From Syntrophomonas_A sp050258735 (GTDB lineage: Bacteria > Bacillota > Syntrophomonadia > Syntrophomonadales > Syntrophomonadaceae), in assembly GCA_050258735.1 (NCBI GenBank), contig JBLMZJ010000029.1, forward strand, positions 1-20,625: a stretch of DNA of 20,625 bases, given 5' to 3'. The notes under the pieces were generated by a model. It did no database searches and was not told the DNA's origin. It saw only the letters and a program-made list of their open reading frames with translations. A program made the translations under genes and the position numbers. Positions 6,588-13,846 of the stretch are shown piece by piece. Position 1 is the stretch's first letter. Each line of letters opens with the position of its first letter.

Positions 6588-6614
6588 AGATTGCCGCGCT
6601 TCGCTCGAAATGAC
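6588..6614. repeat. Palindromic repeat family 1, copy 4
   Basis: AGATTGCCGCGC on the left and CGCTCGAAATGAC on the right, with one change from the usual GCAATGAC arm. It lies three bases from the 15-bp inverted-repeat element. Confidence 0.75.
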
Positions 6615-6656
6615 AGTGCATCTTTCTGCGTCCATCGTTCCTCGGAAAATCCGTGT

Positions 6657-7226
6657 CTATTCCTTCATTCCCTGCAGTCCAAGCTCGGCGGCGATGCCCT
6701 GCATGGCGGCCAGGGAAATGCTGAGGAACTCGTCCAATTCCAGACCGAACTCGCTGCAGCTGGCCATCTGCTCACGGTTGGCACCGCGGGCGAAAGAATT
6801 CTCCTTGAAACGCTTCTTCAGTGATTTCAACTGCACCTCGGCGATACTCTTGTCCGGCCTGATCAAGGCAGCAGCGGTAATGAATCCGCTGACCGGATCG
6901 GCAGCCCAAAGCGCCTTGTTCATCACGGTGTCACGCGGTACGCCATGGATCTCGTTATGAGAGATGACCGCATTGACCACTGTTTGCGGCAGGCCTTTTT
7001 CCTGCAGCAGCCTGCCTCCGACCAGAGCGTGCAGCTCCATATTGGCTTCAGTTTCATCGTAATCTATATCGTGCAAAAGACCGGCCAGTTCCCACTCGTC
7101 TTCATCACCGGCGAGCCTGGCGGCCAGGGCCTTCATAATGGAAGCTACCGCCAAAGAATGGCTAAGCAGATTCGGGCTGTGCAGATGTTCCTTCAGTAAT
7201 ACCAGGGCTTCCCTTCGATCCATCAT
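6657..7226 (-). CDS. HD-domain phosphohydrolase family protein
   Basis: A 189-residue protein with the HD metal-dependent phosphohydrolase signature: SHSLAVASIM (H23), LAGLLHDIDYD (H52-D53), MELHALVGG (H66) and AVISHNE (H90). Such single-domain proteins hydrolyse nucleotides or other phosphate esters; the substrate cannot be told here. The start is the first ATG of an ATG-ATG pair (7226), five bases after GGAGGG. The frame stays open upstream to 7307, but that part is translated from a palindromic repeat (VIASETRQSL) and is not real. The gene stands between est and rnr, a place with no gene in the Bacillus cluster. Palindromic repeats flank it on both sides, which fits an insertion or a rearranged neighbourhood. 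Confidence 0.85.
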   Translation of the reverse strand: MMDRREALVLLKEHLHSPNLLSHSLAVASIMKALAARLAGDEDEWELAGLLHDIDYDETEANMELHALVGGRLLQEKGLPQTVVNAVISHNEIHGVPRDTVMNKALWAADPVSGFITAAALIRPDKSIAEVQLKSLKKRFKENSFARGANREQMASCSEFGLELDEFLSISLAAMQGIAAELGLQGMKE

Positions 7227-7231
7227 TTTTA

Positions 7232-7237
7232 CCCTCC
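7232..7237 (-). promoter_or_regulatory. Ribosome-binding site fixing the HD gene start
   Basis: GGAGGG on the minus strand lies five bases before the ATG at 7226. It excludes the longer frame that runs through the repeat at 7248-7274. Confidence 0.8.
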
Positions 7238-7247
7238 TTCTAATTAA

Positions 7248-7274
7248 AGATTGCCGCGTTTCGCTCGCAATGAC
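7248..7274. repeat. Palindromic repeat family 1, copy 5
   Basis: AGATTGCCGCG on the left and CGCTCGCAATGAC on the right, lying just upstream of the HD gene ribosome-binding site. Read on the minus strand it extends the HD frame falsely. Confidence 0.8.
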
Positions 7275-7349
7275 AGGGCGGTTGACCTGAGTGAATATGA
7301 AATCCACCGTATTTAGCCCAATGAAAAATGGTCTGTAGTCGCTTGTGTT

Positions 7350-8093
7350 TTATTTGGCAAAATCATTGATCGCTTTGGTTATAAGATCTATTTCGGTCCC
7401 CATGGTGGCTATATGTTCAGATTCCTCCAGGCATATCAGTTTGGAACAAGGAATCAATTGAGCTAATCGTTGGCCGCTTTTCGGCCATACTACTTCATCT
7501 TTAGCGCCCTGCATTATGAGAACAGGGATGGATATCTCTCCGGCCTCGGCTTTTACCGTGTTACGTAGGTCCATCATGCTTTCAAAGGCATTGACCGGCA
7601 TCACATCGTATGTGAAGCGGCCCCTGGCGGCCAAGGCCTGAACCTTTTCACTATTGGCCTTCCGCTGATATGGGATAACCATCTTGACTACTGAGGTCAT
7701 GCCCATCAGGATCGACCCGCGAGGATAGAAGGGGGCGTTGAGACTGATAGCCCCGCGCAGCCCCGAAATTTGCCGGGCAGCGTGCAAAGCGAGCAATCCG
7801 CCCATAGAAAGGCCGGCGACCCAAACACGATTATATTTTTCCGCTAAAAAGGCCACTTCTGCCTCAACAGCAGCAAACCATTCCTGCCAAACCATGCAGT
7901 TTAAAAAACGGGGGTGGGATCCATGCCCGGGCAACAGGGGGCCGCTTAGGGTATAACCATACTGCTGATTGAGCTGCAGGGCAGTTGGATAGACTTCCGA
8001 AGGAGACCCGGTCAGCCCGTGTAAGAATAGTATCGCCTTGTCCGGAGTGCCATTCAGGAAAAATGGCTCCGCTCCCGGATGAACATAAATCAT
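7350..8093 (-). CDS. est: Carboxylesterase, alpha/beta hydrolase
   Basis: A 247-residue alpha/beta hydrolase like the Est30/YvaK carboxylesterases, which cleave short and medium acyl esters. The oxyanion loop is FLHGLTGSP (about 23-31). The nucleophile elbow is GLSMGG with S96. The other triad members are D199 in GAKDEVV and H227 in ESEHIAT. No signal peptide is visible, so the enzyme is cytoplasmic. The ATG at 8093 follows a G-rich GGGGGGAG site by three bases. Its place between secG and rnr matches Bacillus yvaK and supports the call. The physiological substrate is unknown. Confidence 0.88.
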   Translation of the reverse strand: MIYVHPGAEPFFLNGTPDKAILFLHGLTGSPSEVYPTALQLNQQYGYTLSGPLLPGHGSHPRFLNCMVWQEWFAAVEAEVAFLAEKYNRVWVAGLSMGGLLALHAARQISGLRGAISLNAPFYPRGSILMGMTSVVKMVIPYQRKANSEKVQALAARGRFTYDVMPVNAFESMMDLRNTVKAEAGEISIPVLIMQGAKDEVVWPKSGQRLAQLIPCSKLICLEESEHIATMGTEIDLITKAINDFAK

Positions 8094-8192
8094 GATCTCC
8101 CCCCCTAATTATTCATTAACTCAACTTGGTAGCAGACGCTGCAGTAGTCCAGCTGCTGAAATGTCTTTGCAAGAGCAGCAATAATAAAATTA

Positions 8193-8209
8193 CCTTCGCT
8201 CGCAATGAC
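8193..8209. repeat. Palindromic repeat family 1, copy 6, right half only
   Basis: CCTTCGCTCGCAATGAC matches the right half of the family, and the left arm is gone. It lies in the secG-est spacer. Confidence 0.6.
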
Positions 8210-8251
8210 AGGATGATAGTCGCACCCAAATAGGTAGTGGGTCCTAATAAG

Positions 8252-8282
8252 TTTGGGCAGGATCATATGTTCCTGCCCCAAA
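8252..8282 (-). terminator. Hairpin downstream of secG
   Basis: TTTGGGCAGGA pairs with TCCTGCCCCAAA with one bulged base, 28 bases after the secG stop codon. The minus-strand sequence after it is only weakly T-rich, so termination may be partial and allow est to be read. Confidence 0.5.
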
Positions 8283-8310
8283 TTATTATTATTCTATTTT
8301 ACCTGAACTA

Positions 8311-8544
8311 TTATTTTATCAGGTTCAAAGTCAGGGTCAGCAGCATGAAGCCTGCAGCCACATAACCAGTTATCTTGCTCAGGAGTTCATCCACGCCACG
8401 GCTTTTCTGTTTGCCGAATAACTGTTCACTACCGCCGGCTATACTTCCTGACAGACCTGCACTCTTACCAGGCTGCAGAACAATAACTACCATCAAAGCG
8501 ATCGCACAGATGATCTGGACGATCAGCAAAACTATCTTAAGCAA
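8311..8544 (-). CDS. secG: Preprotein translocase subunit SecG
   Basis: A 77-residue membrane protein of normal SecG length, the small accessory subunit of the SecYEG export channel. It has two membrane segments: LKIVLLIVQIICAIALMVVIVL (about 2-23) and YVAAGFMLLTLTLNLI (about 61-76). Between them is the conserved cytoplasmic loop LQPGKSAGLSGSIAGGSEQL, then FGKQKSRG. The start is TTG at 8544, six bases after a full GGAGGT site (8556-8551). It follows the glycolytic operon but has its own promoter, and it heads the est-rnr side. Confidence 0.95.
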   Translation of the reverse strand: MLKIVLLIVQIICAIALMVVIVLQPGKSAGLSGSIAGGSEQLFGKQKSRGVDELLSKITGYVAAGFMLLTLTLNLIK

Positions 8545-8581
8545 ATCTTCACCTCCGCCTTATGTTGGTCATAGCTTAACT

Positions 8582-8611
8582 ATTTTAACATAAAGCATTT
8601 AAATTGGGCAA
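8582..8611 (-). promoter_or_regulatory. Candidate secG promoter
   Basis: On the minus strand TTGCCC (8611-8606), 18 bases, then TAAAAT (8587-8582), preceded by TG one base upstream as an extended -10. The start would be about 35 bases before the secG TTG codon. Confidence 0.6.
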
Positions 8612-8700
8612 AATTTTTATGAGGAAAGAAACGATTAACAACGGATTAGCACAGATGATTATAGATAGACGTCAAAACTTGCTTGCATGACTTCAAATAA

Positions 8701-8727
8701 AGCCTGGGACCATTAATATCCCAGGCT
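8701..8727 (-). terminator. Terminator of the glycolytic operon
   Basis: AGCCTGGGA (8701-8709) pairs perfectly with TCCCAGGCT (8719-8727) around a nine-base loop. TTTATTTG follows on the minus strand. It lies 91 bases after the eno stop codon. Confidence 0.65.
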
Positions 8728-8732
8728 ATTAT

Positions 8733-8759
8733 AGATTGCCGCGCTGCGCTCGCAATGAC
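8733..8759. repeat. Palindromic repeat family 1, copy 7
   Basis: A complete copy (AGATTGC ... GCAATGAC) between eno and the operon terminator. It would be in the 3' untranslated part of the operon mRNA. Confidence 0.8.
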
Positions 8760-8818
8760 AAACTGATAAGTTTGGTCTATCTGCGTCAATCAGCAGCTAT
8801 TCCGCAACCCCCATCAGC

Positions 8819-10105
8819 CTATTTCTTGATGTTATAGAACGAGCCGATGCCCCGGTATAAACTGTACTCATCCAGATCCTGCTCTATACGCAGCAGCTGG
8901 TTGTACTTGGCCACGCGGTCGGTACGTGCTGGAGCACCGGTCTTGATCTGCCCCGCATTGGTGGCTACTGCGATATCAGCGATGGTGCTGTCTTCCGTTT
9001 CACCGGAACGATGGGATATAACACAGGTATAGCCAGCCTTTCGGGCCATCTCCATGGTCTCCAGAGTCTCGGTCAGGGTACCGATCTGGTTCACCTTGAT
9101 CAGGATGCTGTTGCAGGTCCCGGTCTTGATGCCTTGGGCCAGACGCTCGGTATTCGTAACAAAGAGGTCATCGCCTACCAATTGGACCTTCTTACCCAAT
9201 TTATCGGTGAGCTTCTTCCAGCCAGCCCAATCGTCTTCAGCCAGACCGTCTTCGATGGATATTATCGGATAATCTTTGACCAACCGGGCATAGAAATCTA
9301 TCATTTCCTCTGAGGTCATGCCCTTCTTGCTGCCCTGCATATAATATTTGCCTTTTTTAAATAACTCGGTCGCGGCTGTATCCAGGGCTATGAACATATC
9401 CTTCCCCGCTTTGTACCCGGCCACTTTGATAGCTTCTATAATGGCCTCGATCGCTGCCTCGTTGGAGGGCAGGTTGGGGGCGAATCCGCCTTCATCGCCA
9501 ACTGCGGTAGCCAGTCCCTTGTCACTCAATACCTTCTTAAGGGCGTGGTAGGTCTCGACTCCCATGCGCAGGGCTTCAGCGAAACTGCCGGCTCCGGCCG
9601 GGACAACCATGAATTCCTGGATATCAACATTATTGTCAGCGTGTTTGCCCCCATTGAGGATATTCATCATGGGGACCGGCAGTTCCCGGGCGTTCACTCC
9701 GCCGATGTATTGGTACAGCGGTATTGCCAGGCAATCGGCGGCCGCACGGGCAGTAGCCAGAGATACGCTGAGTATGGCATTTGCTCCTAACTTGCCTTTG
9801 TTCGGAGTACCGTCCAGCTCTATCATCAATTTGTCGATCTCCACCTGCCGGGTAGCGTCCATGCCGATGATCTCGGAGGCGATGATCTCATTGACGTTTT
9901 CTACCGCCTTGAGGACACCTTTGCCACCAAAGCGTTTCTTGTCTCCGTCCCGTAACTCGACTGCCTCGTGGGCACCGGTGGATGCTCCGGAAGGAACAAT
10001 GGCTCTGCCCATACTGCCATCATCGAGGATGACTTCAGTCTCCACGGTGGGATTGCCCCGGGAATCCAGTACCTCTCGCGCAAATACGTCAACAATAATA
10101 CTCAT
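8819..10105 (-). CDS. eno: Enolase
   Basis: Phosphopyruvate hydratase, 428 residues, converting 2-phosphoglycerate to phosphoenolpyruvate. Visible marks: SGASTGAHEAVELRDGD loop (about 39-55), E164 in QEFM, E205 in GDEGGFAPNL, magnesium ligands D242, E285 (SIEDGLAEDDW) and D312 (VGDDLFVTN), catalytic K337 (LIKVNQ) and SHRSGETEDS (about 364-373). The start is the ATG at 10105, giving MSIIVDVFAREVLDSRG, with AGGAGA seven bases upstream. An in-frame ATG at 10156 would add 17 unconserved residues and lacks support. It is the last gene of the operon, 60 bases after gpmI. Confidence 0.97.
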   Translation of the reverse strand: MSIIVDVFAREVLDSRGNPTVETEVILDDGSMGRAIVPSGASTGAHEAVELRDGDKKRFGGKGVLKAVENVNEIIASEIIGMDATRQVEIDKLMIELDGTPNKGKLGANAILSVSLATARAAADCLAIPLYQYIGGVNARELPVPMMNILNGGKHADNNVDIQEFMVVPAGAGSFAEALRMGVETYHALKKVLSDKGLATAVGDEGGFAPNLPSNEAAIEAIIEAIKVAGYKAGKDMFIALDTAATELFKKGKYYMQGSKKGMTSEEMIDFYARLVKDYPIISIEDGLAEDDWAGWKKLTDKLGKKVQLVGDDLFVTNTERLAQGIKTGTCNSILIKVNQIGTLTETLETMEMARKAGYTCVISHRSGETEDSTIADIAVATNAGQIKTGAPARTDRVAKYNQLLRIEQDLDEYSLYRGIGSFYNIKK

Positions 10106-10165
10106 AACCAATCTCCTTTCAAATATTGCTGCAAGACTATCTGCAATAGCCTTCAATTTCTATGA

Positions 10166-11701
10166 TCAAATCAATGGCTGTCCGGTCATTTCCTGGGGAA
10201 TAGGCAGATCCAGCATGGTCAGCATAGTCGGGGCGATGTCGGCCAGGGACCCTTCCCCCCGCAGCTGCCGGCCCAGGTATCCGTCGGCAACCAGGATCAA
10301 GGGAACTTTTTCTGTGGTATGGGCGGTGTAGGGGCTGCCTGAATCTGGATCCGTCATCATCTCACAATTGCCGTGATCGGCGGTTATGATGACATTCCCC
10401 CCTTGGGATCTTACCTGCTCAACTACCCGCTGCAGGCACTGGTCTACGGTGACCACCGCTTTTACGGCTGCTTCAAGAACCCCGGTGTGTCCCACCATAT
10501 CCGGGTTGGCATAATTCATGATCACTACATCATAGATATCGCGCTGCAGTTCGGCGATCACCCGGTCGGTGATCTCCTGAGCGCTCATTTCGGGTTTGAG
10601 ATTGTAGGTGGCTACACTGGGTGAAGGTATCAGGATCCTTTCTTCACCGGGGTTGGGTTCTTCTATACCTCCATTGAAAAAGAAGGTTACGTGGGCATAT
10701 TTCTCAGTCTCAGCGATCCTCAGCTGCTTCAGCCCATGCTGGGCCAGGACCTCTCCCAGGGTGTTGGTGAGGTTCTGCGGCGGAAAGGCCACCGGAGCAT
10801 TTATAGTCGCATCATAGCTGGTCATGCACAGGTAGTACACACTGGGCCGGACCCGGCGGTCGAAGTGAGGCATTTCGCGGTCGACGAAGGCACGGGTTAT
10901 TTGACGAGCCCGGTCGGCGCGGAAGTTAAAGAAAATGATGGTGTCGCCGTCCCTGACTGTACCCAGGGGTTGTCCTTCCTGATCGATTATGACTGCCGGC
11001 TCGACAAATTCGTCGGTGACCCGGGCTTCGTAGCTGCTTTCTACAGCGGCAAAGGCATTGGGAGCCTTGATTCCCTCTCCCAGTACCATAGCATTATAGG
11101 TCTTCTCCACCCGGTCCCAGTGTTTATCCCGGTCCATGCCCCAGTAACGTCCACTAAGAGTAGCTATTTGACCCAACTGCAGGACATCAATCTTCTTCTG
11201 CAGGGCAGAAATGAAGCGGGCAGCACTCTTGGGGTCGACATCCCGCCCGTCAAGATAAGCATGTACAAAAACCCGAGGCGCCCCCTGCTGCTTGCACAGA
11301 TCAAGCAGGGCGTAGAGATGGTCCATGGAACTATGGACTCCGCCGTCGGATAAAAGGCCCATCAGATGTACAGCTCCCCCATTTTCGCGGGCTGATTCGA
11401 TTGCTTTTAGAATTTCAGGGTTTTGATAAAAAGTGCCGTCTTCTATGGCATTGCTGATGCGGGTTATCTCCTGATATACAGTACGCCCGGAACCCATATT
11501 GAGATGGCCCACCTCGGAGTTTCCCATCTGCCCGGCCGGAAGCCCTACATCCCGACCGGAGCATTTTAACAGGGTGTTAGGATACTTTTCCTTAAGCGCA
11601 TAAAAATTAACTGGATTGGCCTCGGTAATAGCATTATCCCGGCAATCATGCCGGGTGCCCCAGCCATCCAGTATCATCAAAACCAGAGGTTTCTTAGTCA
11701 T
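10166..11701 (-). CDS. gpmI: 2,3-bisphosphoglycerate-independent phosphoglycerate mutase
   Basis: A manganese-dependent mutase of the alkaline phosphatase superfamily, 511 residues, interconverting 3- and 2-phosphoglycerate. The N-terminus LVLMILDGWG carries metal ligand D12, and GQMGNSEVGHLNMGSGR holds the phosphorylated S62. Other marks are HAYLDGRDVDPKSA, FFNFRADRARQ, NYANPDMVGHTG and ITADHGNCEMM. The ATG at 11701 shares its A with the TAA stop of tpiA (TAATG), so translation is probably coupled. The operon uses the independent form, as in Bacillus. Confidence 0.97.
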   Translation of the reverse strand: MTKKPLVLMILDGWGTRHDCRDNAITEANPVNFYALKEKYPNTLLKCSGRDVGLPAGQMGNSEVGHLNMGSGRTVYQEITRISNAIEDGTFYQNPEILKAIESARENGGAVHLMGLLSDGGVHSSMDHLYALLDLCKQQGAPRVFVHAYLDGRDVDPKSAARFISALQKKIDVLQLGQIATLSGRYWGMDRDKHWDRVEKTYNAMVLGEGIKAPNAFAAVESSYEARVTDEFVEPAVIIDQEGQPLGTVRDGDTIIFFNFRADRARQITRAFVDREMPHFDRRVRPSVYYLCMTSYDATINAPVAFPPQNLTNTLGEVLAQHGLKQLRIAETEKYAHVTFFFNGGIEEPNPGEERILIPSPSVATYNLKPEMSAQEITDRVIAELQRDIYDVVIMNYANPDMVGHTGVLEAAVKAVVTVDQCLQRVVEQVRSQGGNVIITADHGNCEMMTDPDSGSPYTAHTTEKVPLILVADGYLGRQLRGEGSLADIAPTMLTMLDLPIPQEMTGQPLI

Positions 11702-12453
11702 TATATTCCGGACCTCACAATTCTGGCAAAGGAATCGGCTATCAAACTGGCTCCCCCTACCAGGGCTCCATCCACGTCTTCCTCAGCCAAAAAATCTGCT
11801 ATATTTTCGTCTTTGACACTGCCGCCATAAAGTATCTGTACGGAATCTGCCAGTTCCCGATTATAGAGCCGGGCCAGGCCGGCACGGATAAAGGCTATCA
11901 TCTCCTGGGCATCATCCGGGCTGGCGTTGACACCGGTACCGATCGCCCATACCGGTTCGTAGGCGATCACCAGGCTGCGGCCATCCAAGCTGATATCCTT
12001 GAGGGCGCGGTTCAACTGCTCCTGAACCCGTTCGAGGGCCAGATGGTTTTCCCGTTCCTGCAGGGTCTCGCCCACGCAAAGGACAGGAATAAGGCCCGCA
12101 TCAAGCCCCGCCTTGACCTTCCAGTTGATGATCACATCGGTTTCGCCAAGGATCTGCCGACGTTCAGAATGACCGATTATTACATGGCTGCAGCCGGTAT
12201 CTTTCAACATGGCCGCGGATACCTCGCCGGTATAGGCCCCCTTCTCTTCCCAGAACAGGTTCTGGGCCCCCAGCCTGATCCCGGTGCTGCCCAGCCTTGC
12301 CCCCACCCTTTCCAGGCCGGTATAGACCGGACATATGACTACCTCGACCCCGCTGATCCCTTCCAGTAAGGGCAGCAGTTCTCGTACAAATTCTTCGGCT
12401 TCGGGGTTGGTTTTGTTCATTTTCCAATTGGCGATTATTAGTGTTGTTCTCAG
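11701..12453 (-). CDS. tpiA: Triosephosphate isomerase, with CTG start
   Basis: Interconverts dihydroxyacetone phosphate and glyceraldehyde 3-phosphate. The first ATG (12420) gives 239 residues starting MNKTNPEAEE, which would lose the catalytic Asn-x-Lys. Upstream in frame is RTTLIIANWK, exactly the conserved TPI N-terminus. The only plausible start between it and the in-frame TGA (12471-12469) is CTG at 12453, six bases after GGAGGGG. From there the protein has 250 residues, the normal length, with N9, K11, H95 (IGHSERR), E166 (AYEPVWAIGTG) and phosphate loops LYGGSV and GALVGGAS. The four residues fall where the family expects them. The gene overlaps gpmI by one base. The alternative is a sequencing error or rare ATA/ATC start, but the ribosome-binding site favours CTG. 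Confidence 0.93.
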   Translation of the reverse strand: MRTTLIIANWKMNKTNPEAEEFVRELLPLLEGISGVEVVICPVYTGLERVGARLGSTGIRLGAQNLFWEEKGAYTGEVSAAMLKDTGCSHVIIGHSERRQILGETDVIINWKVKAGLDAGLIPVLCVGETLQERENHLALERVQEQLNRALKDISLDGRSLVIAYEPVWAIGTGVNASPDDAQEMIAFIRAGLARLYNRELADSVQILYGGSVKDENIADFLAEEDVDGALVGGASLIADSFARIVRSGI

Positions 12454-12459
12454 CCGACA

Positions 12460-12466
12460 CCCCTCC
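12460..12466 (-). promoter_or_regulatory. Ribosome-binding site that fixes the tpiA CTG start
   Basis: GGAGGGG on the minus strand, six bases before CTG (12453). It lies 39 bases from the first ATG, too far to serve it. Confidence 0.8.
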
Positions 12467-12529
12467 TCTCACCAAATAATCTCTATTTATTTTATTATGA
12501 CCACTGATTTACTCAGATTGAAGTCGGAT

Positions 12530-12555
12530 GCGGGCGGATATAGATCCGCCCCTAC
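12530..12555. repeat. Palindromic repeat family 2, copy 2, inside the operon
   Basis: GCGGGCGGAT, a six-base centre and ATCCGCCCCTAC make a strong hairpin in the 163-base pgk-tpiA spacer. Its position within a co-transcribed mRNA could set segment stability. Confidence 0.7.
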
Positions 12556-12616
12556 AGATAATTATCTATTTTCATAAGTGCTGACCTGTTAGTGGTCTAA
12601 ACTCTCACCTCTTACA

Positions 12617-13792
12617 TCACAATCCGCAAGCCACTACTCCCGGCAGTTTGATCCCCTCCAGGTATTCGAGGGTAGCGCCGCCGCCCGTTGATATGTGGGT
12701 TATCTTGTTTTCCAATCCCATATCGTGTACGGCTACTGCGGAGTCACCGCCGCCGATGACACTGACCGCCGAAGAGCTAGCTACGGCCTTGGTCACCAGG
12801 CGGGTCCCGCTGGCAAAGGGTTCATATTCATATACCCCCATGGGCCCGTTCCAAATGACAGTCTGCGCCTTCATGATCTCCCGGCTGTAGATCTCTATGG
12901 TACGGGGTCCGATATCCAGGATCATCATATTGTCAGGAACTTCGTCAACGCTCACTACCATGGCATTGGCTTCAGGAGAGATCTCGTCAGCCACTACCGC
13001 ATCTACTGGCAGTAATAAGCGGACATTCTTCTCTTTGGCCTTTTCCAACAGACGATTGGCCTCTTCCAGCAGCTCGTCCTCGCAGAGCGATCTGCCGATC
13101 TTCTTGCCCTGAGCCTTTAAAAAGGTATTGGCCATCCCGCCGCCGATCAGGATGATATCGAGCTTGCCCAGCAGGTTATCTATGAGCCCAAGTTTGTCGG
13201 CTACCTTGGCTCCGCCCAGGATACCCATCCTTGGGCACTCCGGTGAATCCAGGACCGAATCCAGCATCTTAACCTCATTCTCCATGAGGAAGCCGGCATA
13301 GGTGGGCAGGTAGTCTGCTACTCCGGCGGTGGAAGCATGGGCACGATGAGCTGTGCCAAATGCGTCATTTACATAAATGTCGCCCAGAGCAGCCAGTTGC
13401 TTGGCAAAAGCGGGATCGTTCTCTTCTTCCCCTTTATGAAAGCGCAGGTTTTCCAGCAGCATCACACTGCCGTCGGCCAGTTTGCGGCTGGCCTCCTCCA
13501 CTTCCGAGCCTATACAGTCGTTCATCATCAATACCGGCTGCTCCAGCAGTAAGCCCAGGTGTACGGCCACTTTGTTCAGGCTGTATTTGGGATCCGGACC
13601 GCCCTTGGGACGCCCCAGATGAGTCATCAGGATCAATCGGCCGCCCTTTTCAAGTACATACTTAATGGTTGGCAGTGCAGCTTTCATCTTGCTGTCGTCG
13701 ATGATATCCCCCGCTTTATCCATAGGCAAGTTGAAATCGACTCTCATCAAGATCCTTTTTCCTTCCAGCTTTGCATCCCGCAACCCTCTCAT
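12617..13792 (-). CDS. pgk: Phosphoglycerate kinase
   Basis: Two-domain glycolytic kinase, 391 residues, transferring phosphate from 1,3-bisphosphoglycerate to ADP. Marks in order: RILMRVDFNLPMD (about 13-25) for substrate binding, LMTHLGRPKGGPD, LLENLRFHKGEE, FVNDAFG-type YVNDAFGTAHRAHAST, LGGAKVADKLGLIDNLL, IWNGPMGVYEYEPFA-type loop, GGGDSAVAV and the C-terminal STGGGATLEYLEG. The ATG at 13792 follows GGAGGT by six bases. It sits 54 bases after gap and before a 163-base spacer to tpiA. The gene is not fused to tpiA, as it is in some thermophiles. Confidence 0.97.
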   Translation of the reverse strand: MRGLRDAKLEGKRILMRVDFNLPMDKAGDIIDDSKMKAALPTIKYVLEKGGRLILMTHLGRPKGGPDPKYSLNKVAVHLGLLLEQPVLMMNDCIGSEVEEASRKLADGSVMLLENLRFHKGEEENDPAFAKQLAALGDIYVNDAFGTAHRAHASTAGVADYLPTYAGFLMENEVKMLDSVLDSPECPRMGILGGAKVADKLGLIDNLLGKLDIILIGGGMANTFLKAQGKKIGRSLCEDELLEEANRLLEKAKEKNVRLLLPVDAVVADEISPEANAMVVSVDEVPDNMMILDIGPRTIEIYSREIMKAQTVIWNGPMGVYEYEPFASGTRLVTKAVASSSAVSVIGGGDSAVAVHDMGLENKITHISTGGGATLEYLEGIKLPGVVACGL

Positions 13793-13846
13793 GAAGACAC
13801 CTCCGGATATTTTTATAATATGAACAATTACTGAATCAATTCGTTA

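Noticed and set aside
7227..7307. N-terminal extension of the HD protein (MDFIFTQVNRPVIASETRQ)
   Set aside because: It is translated from a palindromic repeat, and a strong ribosome-binding site supports the ATG at 7226.
10106..10156. 17-residue extension of enolase from an upstream ATG
   Set aside because: It lies in the gpmI-eno spacer and is not conserved. AGGAGA and the canonical MSIIVDVFAREVLDSRG fix the start at 10105.
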